Of a stretch of 64,000 bases of DNA, positions 31,167 to 40,729 are shown in pieces (position 1 is the stretch's first letter; each line of letters opens with the position of its first letter). The notes beneath the pieces are model-generated. The model was not told where the DNA came from, did no database searches, and was given only the letters and a program-made list of their open reading frames with translations. The position numbers were made by a program, and so were the translations under genes. Source of the DNA: Microvirga lotononidis (GTDB lineage Bacteria > Pseudomonadota > Alphaproteobacteria > Rhizobiales > Beijerinckiaceae); assembly GCF_034627025.1 (NCBI RefSeq), contig NZ_CP141048.1, positions 1,103,501-1,167,500 on the forward strand. Reading direction: 5' to 3'.

Positions 31167-32045
31167 ATGGCTCAATCAATGAAGCGAATTCGCAAAGCAG
31201 TCCTTCCCGTCGCCGGTCTCGGCACCCGGTTCCTGCCTGCCACCAAGGCCGTTCCCAAGGAGATGCTCTGCGTCGTCGACCGCCCGGTCGTTCAGCATGT
31301 GGTGGATGAGGCGCGCGCCGCCGGAATCGAGCATTTCATCTTCGTCACCGGCCGTAACAAGGCGGTGATCGAGGACCATTTCGACATCGCCTACGAGCTG
31401 AACCGCACCCTTGAGGGCCGCAACAAGACCAAGGAGCTGGAACTCCTCGCTAAGGACCAGCCCCAGGCCGGCCAGACGAGCTTCACCCGCCAGCAGGAAC
31501 CGCTCGGCCTCGGCCACGCGGTCTGGTGCGCCCGCGAACTCGTGGGCGACGAGCCCTTCGCCGTGATCCTGCCCGACATGCTCAGCCGCGGCTCCATGGA
31601 GCAGATGATCGCGGCCTACGACAGGCACGGCGGCAACATCATCGCCGTCGAGGAGGTGCCGGAGGACCAGACGCACCAATACGGCATCGTCTCGGTCGGC
31701 CAGGAATTCGGCCAGACCTTCGAGATCACCGGCATGGTGGAAAAGCCCCCGAAGGGCACCGCCCCGTCGAACTACATCATCTCCGGCCGCTACATCCTGC
31801 AGCCCGAGATCTTCGACCTGCTCTCCACCCAGGAGCGCGGCGCCGGCAACGAGATCCAGCTCACGGATTCCATGATCCGGCTGATGAAGAGCCAACAGTT
31901 CTTCGGCATGAAGTATCAGGGCAAGACCTACGATACGGGCTCCAAGATCGGTTTCCTCATGGCCAACGTGGCCTACGCCCTGGAGCGCGAGGAGCTTTCC
32001 GCCGATTTCCGCCGGGAACTCGAAGCCCTGCTGCGGCAGAAGTAA
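31167..32045 (+). CDS. galU: UTP-glucose-1-phosphate uridylyltransferase
   Basis: About 292 aa nucleotidyltransferase making UDP-glucose, precursor for exopolysaccharide, LPS core and periplasmic glucans. N-terminal GLGTRFLPATKAVPKEML (nucleotide loop), VTGRNKAVIEDHFD, LGLGHAVWCA, and KYQGKTYDTGSKIGF. Usual length. Precedes kdsD by 50 bases on the same strand, an envelope-polysaccharide pair. Confidence 0.95.
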   Translation: MAQSMKRIRKAVLPVAGLGTRFLPATKAVPKEMLCVVDRPVVQHVVDEARAAGIEHFIFVTGRNKAVIEDHFDIAYELNRTLEGRNKTKELELLAKDQPQAGQTSFTRQQEPLGLGHAVWCARELVGDEPFAVILPDMLSRGSMEQMIAAYDRHGGNIIAVEEVPEDQTHQYGIVSVGQEFGQTFEITGMVEKPPKGTAPSNYIISGRYILQPEIFDLLSTQERGAGNEIQLTDSMIRLMKSQQFFGMKYQGKTYDTGSKIGFLMANVAYALEREELSADFRRELEALLRQK

Positions 32046-32095
32046 GCGAACCTCACGGGTTCCTCATGGCCGCCTCTCTGTGCTAGAGGGCGGCC

Positions 32096-33091
32096 ATGAC
32101 GCTTGCAAAGCCAGCCTCCCTTTCGCCCGATCCTGCCATCGCGTCGGCCCTGCGCACGCTCGAAACCGAGCGGGACGGCCTGACGATCCTGATGGATGCC
32201 ATTGGCAACGGCCTTGGCCCTTATCTCACGGCCGCGGTCGAAACCCTGGCCGCCGCCAAGGGCCGGGTCATCGTCACCGGCATGGGCAAGTCCGGCCATG
32301 TGGGCCGCAAGATCACCGCCACCTTCGCCTCGACCGGCACCCCGGCCCATTACGTCCACCCGGCGGAAGCGAGCCATGGCGATCTGGGCATGATCCAGAC
32401 GGACGATGTGATCATCGCCCTGTCCTGGTCGGGCGAGACCGCGGAGCTAGCCGACATCATCGGCTATTCCCGGCGCTTCCGGGTGCCGCTGATCGCCCTG
32501 ACGTCGAACGCGGAATCGACCCTCGGCCGGGCCGCCGATATCTGCCTGACCCTGCCGAAGGCCAAGGAAGCCTGCCCCAACGGCTTGGCGCCGACCACCT
32601 CGACGACGATCCAGCTCGCGCTGGGCGATGCTTTAGCGGTCGCCCTTCTGGAACGGCGCGGCTTCACGGCGGAGCATTTCCGGGTCTTCCATCCGGGCGG
32701 CAAGCTCGGCGCGCGCCTCAAGCTCGTGCGCGACATCATGCACAAGGACGACCGCCTGCCCGTCGTCGGCCTCGAGGCCCGCATGGACGAGGCCATCGCC
32801 GAGATCGGCCGCAAGGGATTCGGGGCCGTGATCGTGGTGAACGGCGACGGCACGCTCGCGGGCATCGTCACCGACGGCGACCTGCGCCGCAATCTCAAGC
32901 CCGATCTCATGACCCTGCCGGTGACGGCGATCATGACCAAAACACCTCGGACCATCGCGCCCGACGCTCTCGTGGCGACCGCCTTGGAGATGGAGGAAGC
33001 CTCCCGGATCACCGCCCTGATCGTGGTCGAGAACAACCGGCCTGTCGGCCTGGTGCATTATCTCGACCTGTTGCGGGCAGGTGCGGCCTAG
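32096..33091 (+). CDS. kdsD: arabinose-5-phosphate isomerase (KpsF/GutQ family)
   Basis: About 331 aa. Converts ribulose-5-phosphate to arabinose-5-phosphate, first step to Kdo for lipid A-core. SIS domain at about 40-185 (VTGMGKSGHVGRKI, HPAEASHGDLGM, LSWSGETAE) and two CBS domains (about 210-330; MHKDDRLPVV, IMTKTPRTI). The stop TAG at 33089-33091 is formed by the first bases of a repeat. Confidence 0.93.
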   Translation: MTLAKPASLSPDPAIASALRTLETERDGLTILMDAIGNGLGPYLTAAVETLAAAKGRVIVTGMGKSGHVGRKITATFASTGTPAHYVHPAEASHGDLGMIQTDDVIIALSWSGETAELADIIGYSRRFRVPLIALTSNAESTLGRAADICLTLPKAKEACPNGLAPTTSTTIQLALGDALAVALLERRGFTAEHFRVFHPGGKLGARLKLVRDIMHKDDRLPVVGLEARMDEAIAEIGRKGFGAVIVVNGDGTLAGIVTDGDLRRNLKPDLMTLPVTAIMTKTPRTIAPDALVATALEMEEASRITALIVVENNRPVGLVHYLDLLRAGAA

Positions 33092-33180
33092 AGCTTCTTC
33101 CACCCACGTGGAATCCACTCTTATTTGCCCGGCCGCGCTTTTTGACGGTGAACCGGATCCAGTTGACCCAATAAGCTCTA
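33089..33180. repeat. degenerate palindromic repeat with TAGAGCTT / AAGCTCTA ends
   Basis: Eight-base inverted ends TAGAGCTT (33089-33096) and AAGCTCTA (33173-33180) frame 92 bases containing GTGGAATCCACT and GAACCGGATCC pieces of the modules seen at 20576 and 61603. MITE-like in shape. Confidence 0.7.
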
Positions 33181-33196
33181 AGCCCAACCCTCGCAA

Positions 33197-33847
33197 TCAA
33201 TCGCGATCGGGAGCTCCGAGGGGGAAGAAATGACGGTAGGGCCGCGCCTCGTCCACCGCCCGGGCGAATGAAGGCCGCGCGAGCAGCCGTTCGCGATAGG
33301 CGAGGACATTTGCATGGTCCCGGCCTATCGGATGAACCCAATCGGCATAGAACAGTGACGGAGCTGCAGCGCAGTCGGCCATGCTGAAGGCGCCATGCGC
33401 CCATTGGCGCCCGGCCATGGCACGATCGAGCCATCCATAGGCAGCATCGAGCATCTTCCTTGCGTCAGTGACGCCTGCGGGATCGCGATCCGCCTCAGGC
33501 CGGATGCGATCGAACACGATCTTCTGCATGGGGGTCATGACATAGTTATCGAAAAAGCGATCCATCATCCGCACGTCGAGGGCCGCCCGGGCATCCTCCG
33601 GAATCAGCCGGACCGATCCGGGATGATGAAGCCCAAGGTGCTCGATAATGATCGTCGCCTCCATGACGGCGCGGCCGCCGTCGACGAGGACCGGAAATCG
33701 CTTGATCGGCCACAGGGCTTCCCATTCGGCATTCGCCGGCCCGCCATCGAGCATGCGGTACTCGAAGGCGATGTCGTTCTCGTACAGGGCGATGAGAACC
33801 TTCTGGCAATAGGACGAGAAGGGATGGGCATAGAGCTGCAGGGACAT
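33197..33847 (-). CDS. glutathione S-transferase family protein
   Basis: About 216 aa. Thioredoxin-like N-terminal domain (YAHPFSSYCQKVLIAL, with Ser as probable catalytic residue; cis-Pro in RFPVLVD; EATIIIEHL glutathione-binding) and an all-helical C-terminal domain. The substrate is unknown. ATG 33847 is preferred; the frame's earlier start at 33886 would overlap nfeD. It is downstream of nfeD on the same strand by about 25 bases. Confidence 0.9.
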   Translation of the reverse strand: MSLQLYAHPFSSYCQKVLIALYENDIAFEYRMLDGGPANAEWEALWPIKRFPVLVDGGRAVMEATIIIEHLGLHHPGSVRLIPEDARAALDVRMMDRFFDNYVMTPMQKIVFDRIRPEADRDPAGVTDARKMLDAAYGWLDRAMAGRQWAHGAFSMADCAAAPSLFYADWVHPIGRDHANVLAYRERLLARPSFARAVDEARPYRHFFPLGAPDRD

Positions 33848-33872
33848 GCTGGGTTGACCTTTCCGAAGCTGC

Positions 33873-34322
33873 TTAAGGATCGTCAACCACGAGCGTCGAT
33901 CCCTCGACCCGCACCACGCGCACCTTGGCGCCGGCGAACCGATCGGCCCCGATCACCCGCCAGGAGCTGTCGTCGACCCGGATGCGTCCCTCGCCGTCCT
34001 TGATCGGTGTTTCCAAGGTGAAGACTCGTCCGATCAGGGATTGACCGCGCTGGTTGAGCGCCGTGGCCGCCGTGTCGGGCTGCGTCTTCGAGCGCGTGGC
34101 GTAGCGACCCAGGATCACCGCTCCGACGGCCAGCAGGGCGAAGAGGAGCGCCGCCGCCTGCCAGGACAGCCCGAGGAGGGCATCGAGCATTCCGGTGACG
34201 ATGGCGGCGAGGCCGAGCCAGAGAAAGAACGAGCCCGGCGCGAGAAGCTCGACGCCGATCAGGACGACGCCGAGGATGATCCAGGCCCATGCGCCCAACC
34301 CGATGAACGCATTGGCGATCAT
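33873..34322 (-). CDS. NfeD family membrane protein
   Basis: About 149 aa: three to four hydrophobic helices (residues 5-75) followed by a soluble OB-fold domain (TLETPIKDGEGRIRVDDSSW, then VKVEG-like end). NfeD proteins pair with SPFH/stomatin proteins to organise membrane microdomains. Its ATG overlaps the stomatin stop by ATGA, confirming the pair. Confidence 0.9.
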   Translation of the reverse strand: MIANAFIGLGAWAWIILGVVLIGVELLAPGSFFLWLGLAAIVTGMLDALLGLSWQAAALLFALLAVGAVILGRYATRSKTQPDTAATALNQRGQSLIGRVFTLETPIKDGEGRIRVDDSSWRVIGADRFAGAKVRVVRVEGSTLVVDDP

Positions 34323-35302
34323 GGGCGCTCGGCTCCGCCTGAAACCGTGGGAACGCTGCGCGCAGGCCTGGCGCTCGCACCACCCTCGCCGAAGACCGAT
34401 TTGGTCAGCTCCGCGATGCCGCCGAGGGCCCCGGCCAGTCCGGCCGCCTCGATGGGGACGATCACCACCTTCTGGTTCGGCGCCGAAGCGAGCGCCCGGA
34501 TCGCATCGATGTATTTCTCCGCCACGATGAAATTGGCCGCGTTGAGATCGCCCCGTGTGATGGCGTCGCTGACCATGCCGGTCGCCCTGGCCTCGGCCTC
34601 TGCCTGCCGCTCCCGTGCTTCCGCATCGCGGAACGCCGCTTCCTTGCGACCTTCAGCAGCCAGGATCTGCGCCTGTTTCTGGCCCTCGGCGCGCAGGATC
34701 TCAGACTGGCGCATGCCCTCCGCTTCGAGAACGGCGGCGCGCTTCTCGCGCTCGGCCTTCATCTGCCGCGCCATGGCGCCGGCGAGGTCTTGCGGCGGGA
34801 TGATGTCCTTGATCTCGACGCGGGTGACCTTGGCGCCCCAGGGCGAGGCCGCGGCATCGACCACGCGCAGGAGCTTCTCGTTGATCTCGTCGCGATGCGA
34901 GAGCAGCTGGTCGAGATCCATGGAGCCGACGACGGTGCGGATATTGGTCATGGTCAGCACCAGCAGGGCCTGATGCAGATTGGACACCTCGTAGGAGGCC
35001 CGGGCCGCATCGAGCACCTGGAAGAAGGCCACCGCGTCGATGGTGACGCCCGCATTGTCCCGGGTGAAGGCTTCCTGGCTCGGAACGTCGAGCACCTGCT
35101 CCATGACGTTCACCTTTTTTCCGATCTGATCGATATAGGGCACGATCAGGCCGAGACCCGGCGTCAGCGTGCGCGAATAGCGCCCGAACCGCTCGACCGT
35201 ATAGGCGTAACCTTGAGGAACCGTCCGGATGCCCATGGCGATCGTCACCACGACGACGAGCACCAGCACGATGACGAAGATATCGAAACCACTCAGCGGC
35301 AT
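34319..35302 (-). CDS. SPFH/band-7 (stomatin-like, QmcA) membrane protein
   Basis: About 327 aa. One N-terminal membrane helix (IFVIVLVLVVVVTIAMGI), a PHB/SPFH domain at about 25-185 (VPQGYAYTVERFGRY, TRDNAGVTIDAVAFF), and a long Ala/Glu-rich coiled coil (about 190-270) used for oligomerisation. Forms membrane scaffolds with NfeD. ATG 35302 preferred, with GGGGG just upstream; the TTG at 35317 is less likely. Confidence 0.92.
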   Translation of the reverse strand: MPLSGFDIFVIVLVLVVVVTIAMGIRTVPQGYAYTVERFGRYSRTLTPGLGLIVPYIDQIGKKVNVMEQVLDVPSQEAFTRDNAGVTIDAVAFFQVLDAARASYEVSNLHQALLVLTMTNIRTVVGSMDLDQLLSHRDEINEKLLRVVDAAASPWGAKVTRVEIKDIIPPQDLAGAMARQMKAEREKRAAVLEAEGMRQSEILRAEGQKQAQILAAEGRKEAAFRDAEARERQAEAEARATGMVSDAITRGDLNAANFIVAEKYIDAIRALASAPNQKVVIVPIEAAGLAGALGGIAELTKSVFGEGGASARPARSVPTVSGGAERP

Positions 35303-35361
35303 GAGCCCCCCGGGCAATCCTGTTGCAGAGGGCTCACGCTAGCGCAAAGAGGGCTAGAGTC

Positions 35362-36423
35362 CTAGATCCACCCCTGAAGCTCGCGCTCCACGATGTGGTT
35401 GATCACGCGCATGCCGTCGTCGCTGTCGTTGAGGCAGGGCAGATAGGCGAATTCCTCGCCTCCGTTATGCATGAAGATCTCGCGGTTCTCGCCGTTGAGC
35501 TCTTCCAGGGTCTCCAGGCAATCGGCCGAGAAGCCGGGCGCCACGATGGCCATGCGCTTCACGCCGCTCTTGGCCAGGGCCTCGACGGTCTTGTCCGTGT
35601 AGGGCTGCAGCCATTCCGCCTTGCCGAAGCGGGATTGGAAGCTCATGCGGAACTTGTCCGGGGACCAGCCGAAAGCCTCCCGCATCAACCGCCAGGTCTT
35701 CACGCATTGGCAGTGATAGGGGTCGCCTTTCAACAGGTATTCCTTCGGCACCCCATGGAAGGAGACGAGGATCACCTCCGGCTCGAAGGTGAGCTTCGCC
35801 AGCTCCTTTTTCATGGAGGCGACGACAGCGTCGATATAGACCGGGTCGTCGTGATAAGGCGGCGAGACGCGAACCGTCGGCTGCCAGCGCATGTCCATGA
35901 GGGCGCGGAAGGCCTGATCGCAGGCCGTGGCCGAGGTCGCCGCCGCATATTGCGGATAGAGCGGCACCAGGAGGATGCGGTCGCAGCCCTGGTCGAGAAG
36001 CGCCTGGATCCGCTCGCGCACCTCGGGCTTGCCGTAGCGCATGGCCCAGTCGACCGTCACCTTGTCGCCTGCGATGCTTCGGATATGGGCCGCCACCCTC
36101 TCCGCCTGATTGCGGGTGATGGTCTTGAGCGGGCCCTCGTCGCGCTCGTTGTTCCAGATCGACGCATAGTCGCGGCCCTTGGGGCCGGGGCGCTTGGTCA
36201 GGATGATCAGGTTGAGGATCGGCCACCACAGGAGGCGCGGCGTTTCGATCACGCGCCGGTCGGAGAGGAACTCCTTCAGGTAAGCCCGCATGGGCCAGTA
36301 GCTGGTGCCCTCGGGCGTCCCCAGGTTCAGAAGAAGCACCCCGATCCGTCCGGTCCGAACAGCCGGATGGTCCACCGGGCGCACGCCCTGGCGAAGATCG
36401 GTCAGACTCACGCTCTCGTTCAT
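35362..36423 (-). CDS. hemH: ferrochelatase
   Basis: About 353 aa. Inserts Fe2+ into protoporphyrin IX, the last step of haem synthesis. Motifs: GVLLLNLGTPEG at the N-terminus, VPLYPQYA, the catalytic His in LVSFHGVPKEY and the metal-channel Glu in SADCLETLEE. Also CQCVKTW-type cysteines. AAGGGA precedes the ATG at 36423. Confidence 0.95.
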   Translation of the reverse strand: MNESVSLTDLRQGVRPVDHPAVRTGRIGVLLLNLGTPEGTSYWPMRAYLKEFLSDRRVIETPRLLWWPILNLIILTKRPGPKGRDYASIWNNERDEGPLKTITRNQAERVAAHIRSIAGDKVTVDWAMRYGKPEVRERIQALLDQGCDRILLVPLYPQYAAATSATACDQAFRALMDMRWQPTVRVSPPYHDDPVYIDAVVASMKKELAKLTFEPEVILVSFHGVPKEYLLKGDPYHCQCVKTWRLMREAFGWSPDKFRMSFQSRFGKAEWLQPYTDKTVEALAKSGVKRMAIVAPGFSADCLETLEELNGENREIFMHNGGEEFAYLPCLNDSDDGMRVINHIVERELQGWI

Positions 36424-36575
36424 GAAAAGTCCCTTGGCACAGGATCCGAGACACGAATCCCGCTCTCGATGCGGCCTTAGATAGAAGTTTCAGGCAGTTC
36501 CGCCAACAGGACGCCTCACCGCATCGTCAGGATTGCCTGCAAACCGACCTTGCGCAGCGCATGGGTGCGGGCGCG

Positions 36576-38783
36576 TCAGACGCTCATATCCGGAAACCGG
36601 GCCTCCTTGAGCACGGCATCGATGGCGACCCGCAGCCCTGACGGCTCGAAATCCGTTTCGACCTTGGCGTTGAGCTGGGTGGCCAAGACCCGATGGAGCA
36701 GGCGCGAGCCGAAACCCTGGCGCGTCGGAGAAGATACGACAGGCCCTCCCCGCTCCTCCCAGACGAGCCGTAACCGGGTTCCGTCCTCGGCCGGCTCGGC
36801 CTGCCAGGAAATCGACACCTTGCCGCCGGGCACCGAGAGGGCGCCGTATTTGGCCGCGTTCGTGGTCAGTTCGTGGATCGCCATGCCGATGGGCACGGCC
36901 GCCTCGGAGGGCAGATCGACTTCGGGGCCGTGGAGGGCGATCCTTTCGGCCGATGCATCGTTGTAGGGCCGGAGTTCCTTTTCCAGGATCTCCCGCAGGG
37001 ATGCGGTCTGCCAGACGGCTTCGGTCAGCAGGGAATGCGTGTTGGCGAGCGAGATGATGCGTCCGACGAAGGCCTGGTAGAAGTCGTCGATGCTGAGCGC
37101 GGAGCGCGCCGTCGCGCCCACCACCGCCTGGACGGTCGCCAGGGTGTTCTTCACCCGGTGATGGAGTTCGCGGATGAGCAGGGATTGCTGGGTCTGGGCC
37201 TGCTTGCGCTCCTCGATCTCGCTCTGGGCGTTCCGGTAGAGGCGGCTGTTCTCAAGCGCGATGGCCGCCTGGGCGGTCAGGCCCGCCAGCAGGCGCTCCG
37301 ACCGCCGGTTGAACATGGCCGCCCGCTCGTGCCCGAAGACGAGGATCCCGTGGGTGTCTCCCGTTCGAAGAACGACGGGAACGGCCAGGATGCTGCGGAT
37401 GACAGGCTGGTCCGACACGGCATCCAGGGTGAACGGCGTGCCGTCGTGCCCCTGCTCGACGGCCATGTTGTCCAGGCGAACCGTCTTGCCCTCGAGGAAG
37501 GCCGGGGCGCAGATCTCCCGGATCGCCAGGACGGCGAATGCATCGCGAAGCTCCGCGGGCTCGAACTTCCCGTAATGCTCCCGTTCGCTCTGGGATGCGC
37601 CGCAGTAGAAGACGCCGAACCGGGCTTCGGTCAGCTCGATCCCGGCATCGACGACGCTCTCGATGATGCGATCGAGGTCGAGTTCGGCCGCAAGGACGCT
37701 GCCGGTCCGGTTGAGGATCTCCAGGGCGGCGGTTTCGGTACGCAGTTCATTGGTCCGCAGCGCCACCTGCCGCTCGAGAAGTGCCGCATCGGCGGCCTGT
37801 TCGTGGAACTGCTCGGAGGCGAGCACCGTCAGCGCGAGCAAGGCCAGAAGGGCGATGAGCGCGAAAGCGCCGTAGAGCCGTGTCTGGGCGAACCACGGCG
37901 TCCAGTAGGCATCCTCCGGCATGCTGACGCCGATATAGAGCGGCATCGCATCGACCTGGCGGTAGGCTCCGACGCGCTCCTGTCCCAGGCTGACGAAGGA
38001 ATAGAGGCCGGCCTGGGTAGAGGAAAGCAAGGCCTTGCTGAAGGCGGCCTTGTCGATGGGAGCGAAGGAGAGGCCGTCGGGCGGCGAGGGATGCTGCGCG
38101 ATGACGGAACTGTCGGAGGCGCGTATCAGGGCGACCCGGCTGCCCTTCGGCAGGCGGATCTTCGACCAGTAATCATAGAAATAGGACAGGGAGATGGATA
38201 CGGCCGCGATGCCGCCGAACTCCGCGTTCCCATCCTTCAGGCGGCGGCTGATCATGAAGGTCGGCGTCTTGGTTCCCCGCCCGATCATCGGCTCCCCGAT
38301 GAACAATCCCTGATCGGCGCTCACCTGGGCGCTGAAGACGTCGTTCCCGGAATGGTTCGACGACGGCACCGGGAACCGTTCCGACGTCAGACGCAGGCGG
38401 CCGCTCGAATCGTTGAGCCAGATATCCTCGATGAAAGGCAGCGCGTCCTGGACGGCATGAAGCTGCTGCCACAGGGACCTCGAGTTTTCGATCTCGTCCC
38501 AGCTATGCCCTTGGATCAGGGCGTCGGCCTGCTTCAGGGTCAGGTCCGTGACCTCCAGGAGGCGGGCCGTGTGATCGGCCAGGAAGAAGGCCGCGTTGCG
38601 AAGGTCGTCCTCGTTGCGTTGGATCAGGCGGTTGCGCTGCTCCCAGGCGATATAGCCGAAGGTCAGGAGGATGAACACGACACCGAACAGGCCCATGAAA
38701 AGGGTCAGCCGGCCGCGCGCAAGGGAACGGCGACGCCGCTTCTGGGACAGGCTGATCGATTCCGGACGCGAGTAGAATTGCAA
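36576..38783 (-). CDS. HWE-family sensor histidine kinase with extracytoplasmic sensor and GAF domain
   Basis: About 735 aa. Two membrane helices (near 25-45 and 305-325) frame a periplasmic dCache-like sensor domain; a short coiled coil, a GAF domain (about 355-510) and an HWE-type kinase core follow. Phospho-acceptor His in RELHHRVKNTLATVQAVV, N-box HELTTNAAKYGAL, and the WxE signature LVWEERGGPVV. No response regulator adjoins it, so its partner is elsewhere. No ATG exists before the first helix; TTG 38783 or TTG 38840 may start the protein, and this is uncertain. Confidence 0.85.
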   Translation of the reverse strand: MQFYSRPESISLSQKRRRRSLARGRLTLFMGLFGVVFILLTFGYIAWEQRNRLIQRNEDDLRNAAFFLADHTARLLEVTDLTLKQADALIQGHSWDEIENSRSLWQQLHAVQDALPFIEDIWLNDSSGRLRLTSERFPVPSSNHSGNDVFSAQVSADQGLFIGEPMIGRGTKTPTFMISRRLKDGNAEFGGIAAVSISLSYFYDYWSKIRLPKGSRVALIRASDSSVIAQHPSPPDGLSFAPIDKAAFSKALLSSTQAGLYSFVSLGQERVGAYRQVDAMPLYIGVSMPEDAYWTPWFAQTRLYGAFALIALLALLALTVLASEQFHEQAADAALLERQVALRTNELRTETAALEILNRTGSVLAAELDLDRIIESVVDAGIELTEARFGVFYCGASQSEREHYGKFEPAELRDAFAVLAIREICAPAFLEGKTVRLDNMAVEQGHDGTPFTLDAVSDQPVIRSILAVPVVLRTGDTHGILVFGHERAAMFNRRSERLLAGLTAQAAIALENSRLYRNAQSEIEERKQAQTQQSLLIRELHHRVKNTLATVQAVVGATARSALSIDDFYQAFVGRIISLANTHSLLTEAVWQTASLREILEKELRPYNDASAERIALHGPEVDLPSEAAVPIGMAIHELTTNAAKYGALSVPGGKVSISWQAEPAEDGTRLRLVWEERGGPVVSSPTRQGFGSRLLHRVLATQLNAKVETDFEPSGLRVAIDAVLKEARFPDMSV

Positions 38784-39018
38784 GGGGAGACCGCTTTTAA
38801 GTGGGAGATTCGCCGATGCACGGCCAGGATGGCACAGCAAATGCCTTTGATGGAGAGGGAATTTAAGGTTCGCCGTCCCATTGACCAGGGATGAACGAAC
38901 TATCGTGCCGCAGGCCTATGAAAATGCGCCCGAACGTCACGTCCGCAATATCATTTCATGAAAACGCCGGAGTTCCTGCGAACCCCGGCGCGAACAGGGC
39001 GAAAGGCCTCCGATCGGA

Positions 39019-40527
39019 TCAGCGCAGGACGATGCGGCCTTCGACCTTCGGCGCGACCTTTCCGGCCTTGGCCACGTAATCGATCACCTGGCTCGCCATG
39101 AGCTGGCTGGCCGCCACGTCGACGAGCGACTTGGCCTCCGTGAAGACGCGATAGCCGTCGCCGCCGCGGGCCATGAAGTCGTTCGTGGCCAGCTTGTAGG
39201 TCTTGGCCGGGTCGAGCGGCTCGCCATTGATCTTGACCGACTTCACGCGGCTGCCGACGGGCTCCTTCACGTCCACTTCCGCCACGATGCCGGAGACCTG
39301 CGGGAAGCGGCCGCCGAGTTCGCGCACCTGGCTCACGCCGTTCTCGAGCGCAGACTTGATCTGGGCGCCCGTGACTTCGAGGAGCACGGTGGTGTTGCCG
39401 AAGGGCATTTCGGCCAGGATGTTGCGGCGGGTCAGCTTCTGGCCGGCCTCGTACTGCTTGTCCGCGCGCAGGCCGCCGCCATTGGTGATGGCGACATCGG
39501 CTCCGACCGACGCCTTCAATGCATCGGCCACGAGGTTGCCCATGGCGGCCTCGCCCCCGCGCACCGTGGCGCGGCGGCTGTCGAGCGGCGTTTCCGTCAC
39601 GCCGACCTCCACGTCGAGTTCCTTGGAAAGCTTGTCCTCGTACCCCTTCACCACGGCCTCGATCTCGGGATCGGGCTTGACGGTGGCGCTGTCGACGATG
39701 CGGAAATTCGGCGTCCAGGTGACGGAGGTCTTGCCGTCCTTGTTGGCCTTCGTCACGGACAGTTCCGTCACGATGATGTAATTCCCCTGCGATTCCGACT
39801 CGGTGAGGGCGACCTTGCCGTCGTAGAAGGCGAGCAGGTGCTCGTCATGGCCGCTGATGATCAGATCGACCCCCGCCGAGCGGGCGACGATCATGTCCAC
39901 TTCGAGAGGCGTGTGAGCGACGGCGACGACGATGTCCGCGCCCTTCTCGCGCAGCTCCTTCGCCTTGGCACGCGCCGTGTCGATGGTGGACGAGAACTTG
40001 ATGTTGCCCGGGCTCGACGCGATCGGCGTCTCCTCGGTGGTGAGGCCGAAGAAGCCGATCTTCACACCCTGCACCTCGACCATCTTGTCGGGCTTGGTGT
40101 TGGCCGGCAGGCCGTTGCCGTCGAGGATGTTGGTGGCGAGCACGTCGAACTTGGCCTCCGCCATGCGGGCGCGGAAGGCGTCGGGACCGAGATCAAATTC
40201 ATGGTTGCCGGGCGTCATGGCATCGACGCCCATGCGGTTGAGGATGTCGATGATGTGAGCGCCCTTGTCGAAGCCCGACAGGAGCGAGGGCGAGAGAGTG
40301 TCGCCGGCATGGACGAAGAAGGCGTTGCCCTTGGCCTTCTCTTCCTTGATCACCGTCGCGAGCCTGGCGAAGCCGCCGCGGCCCTTTTCGGCGCTCATGC
40401 GGTCGATGTCGTTGGTCTGGACGAAGCGGATGGTCACGGCCTCCTGCGCCAGGGCCGTGCCCGACAGAAGCATGGACAATCCGAGAAACCCGGCGCGAAG
40501 CGCAGCGGAAGGCCGACTCTGAAACAT
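39019..40527 (-). CDS. periplasmic bifunctional metallophosphatase / 5'-nucleotidase (UshA-NadN family)
   Basis: About 502 aa with a signal peptide (SAALRAGFLGLSMLLSGTALA). Calcineurin-like metallophosphatase domain (about 30-250) with GNHEFD and SGHDEHL, and 5'-nucleotidase C-terminal domain (about 300-480; NGGGLRAD, TNDFMARGGDGY). The first metal motif reads TNDIDRMS instead of the usual TNDxHG, a variant seen in a rhizobial subgroup. Likely hydrolyses nucleotides, cyclic nucleotides or NAD in the periplasm. ATG 40527 with GGGG nine bases upstream. Confidence 0.87.
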   Translation of the reverse strand: MFQSRPSAALRAGFLGLSMLLSGTALAQEAVTIRFVQTNDIDRMSAEKGRGGFARLATVIKEEKAKGNAFFVHAGDTLSPSLLSGFDKGAHIIDILNRMGVDAMTPGNHEFDLGPDAFRARMAEAKFDVLATNILDGNGLPANTKPDKMVEVQGVKIGFFGLTTEETPIASSPGNIKFSSTIDTARAKAKELREKGADIVVAVAHTPLEVDMIVARSAGVDLIISGHDEHLLAFYDGKVALTESESQGNYIIVTELSVTKANKDGKTSVTWTPNFRIVDSATVKPDPEIEAVVKGYEDKLSKELDVEVGVTETPLDSRRATVRGGEAAMGNLVADALKASVGADVAITNGGGLRADKQYEAGQKLTRRNILAEMPFGNTTVLLEVTGAQIKSALENGVSQVRELGGRFPQVSGIVAEVDVKEPVGSRVKSVKINGEPLDPAKTYKLATNDFMARGGDGYRVFTEAKSLVDVAASQLMASQVIDYVAKAGKVAPKVEGRIVLR

Positions 40528-40729
40528 GATAAAGATCCCCATAGAAGGTTGGAACCACGCCTGAAGGCATGGAACCTAGACCGGGAACGTGTCACAGAAG
40601 TAACATCCTGTCGACGGGCGTAACGCCCAGATCCGCGGCACGCCTGATGCCTTCTTCAGCGATGGCTGCAGCTCCATTGAGCCGGCGCCGCAACGGAGCC
40701 CTTACCTTACCGAAAGGCATGATCCCTTC

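Noticed and set aside
33091..33180. complete transposable element
   Set aside because: Only inverted ends and 90 bases are present with no reading frame; kept as MITE-like repeat.
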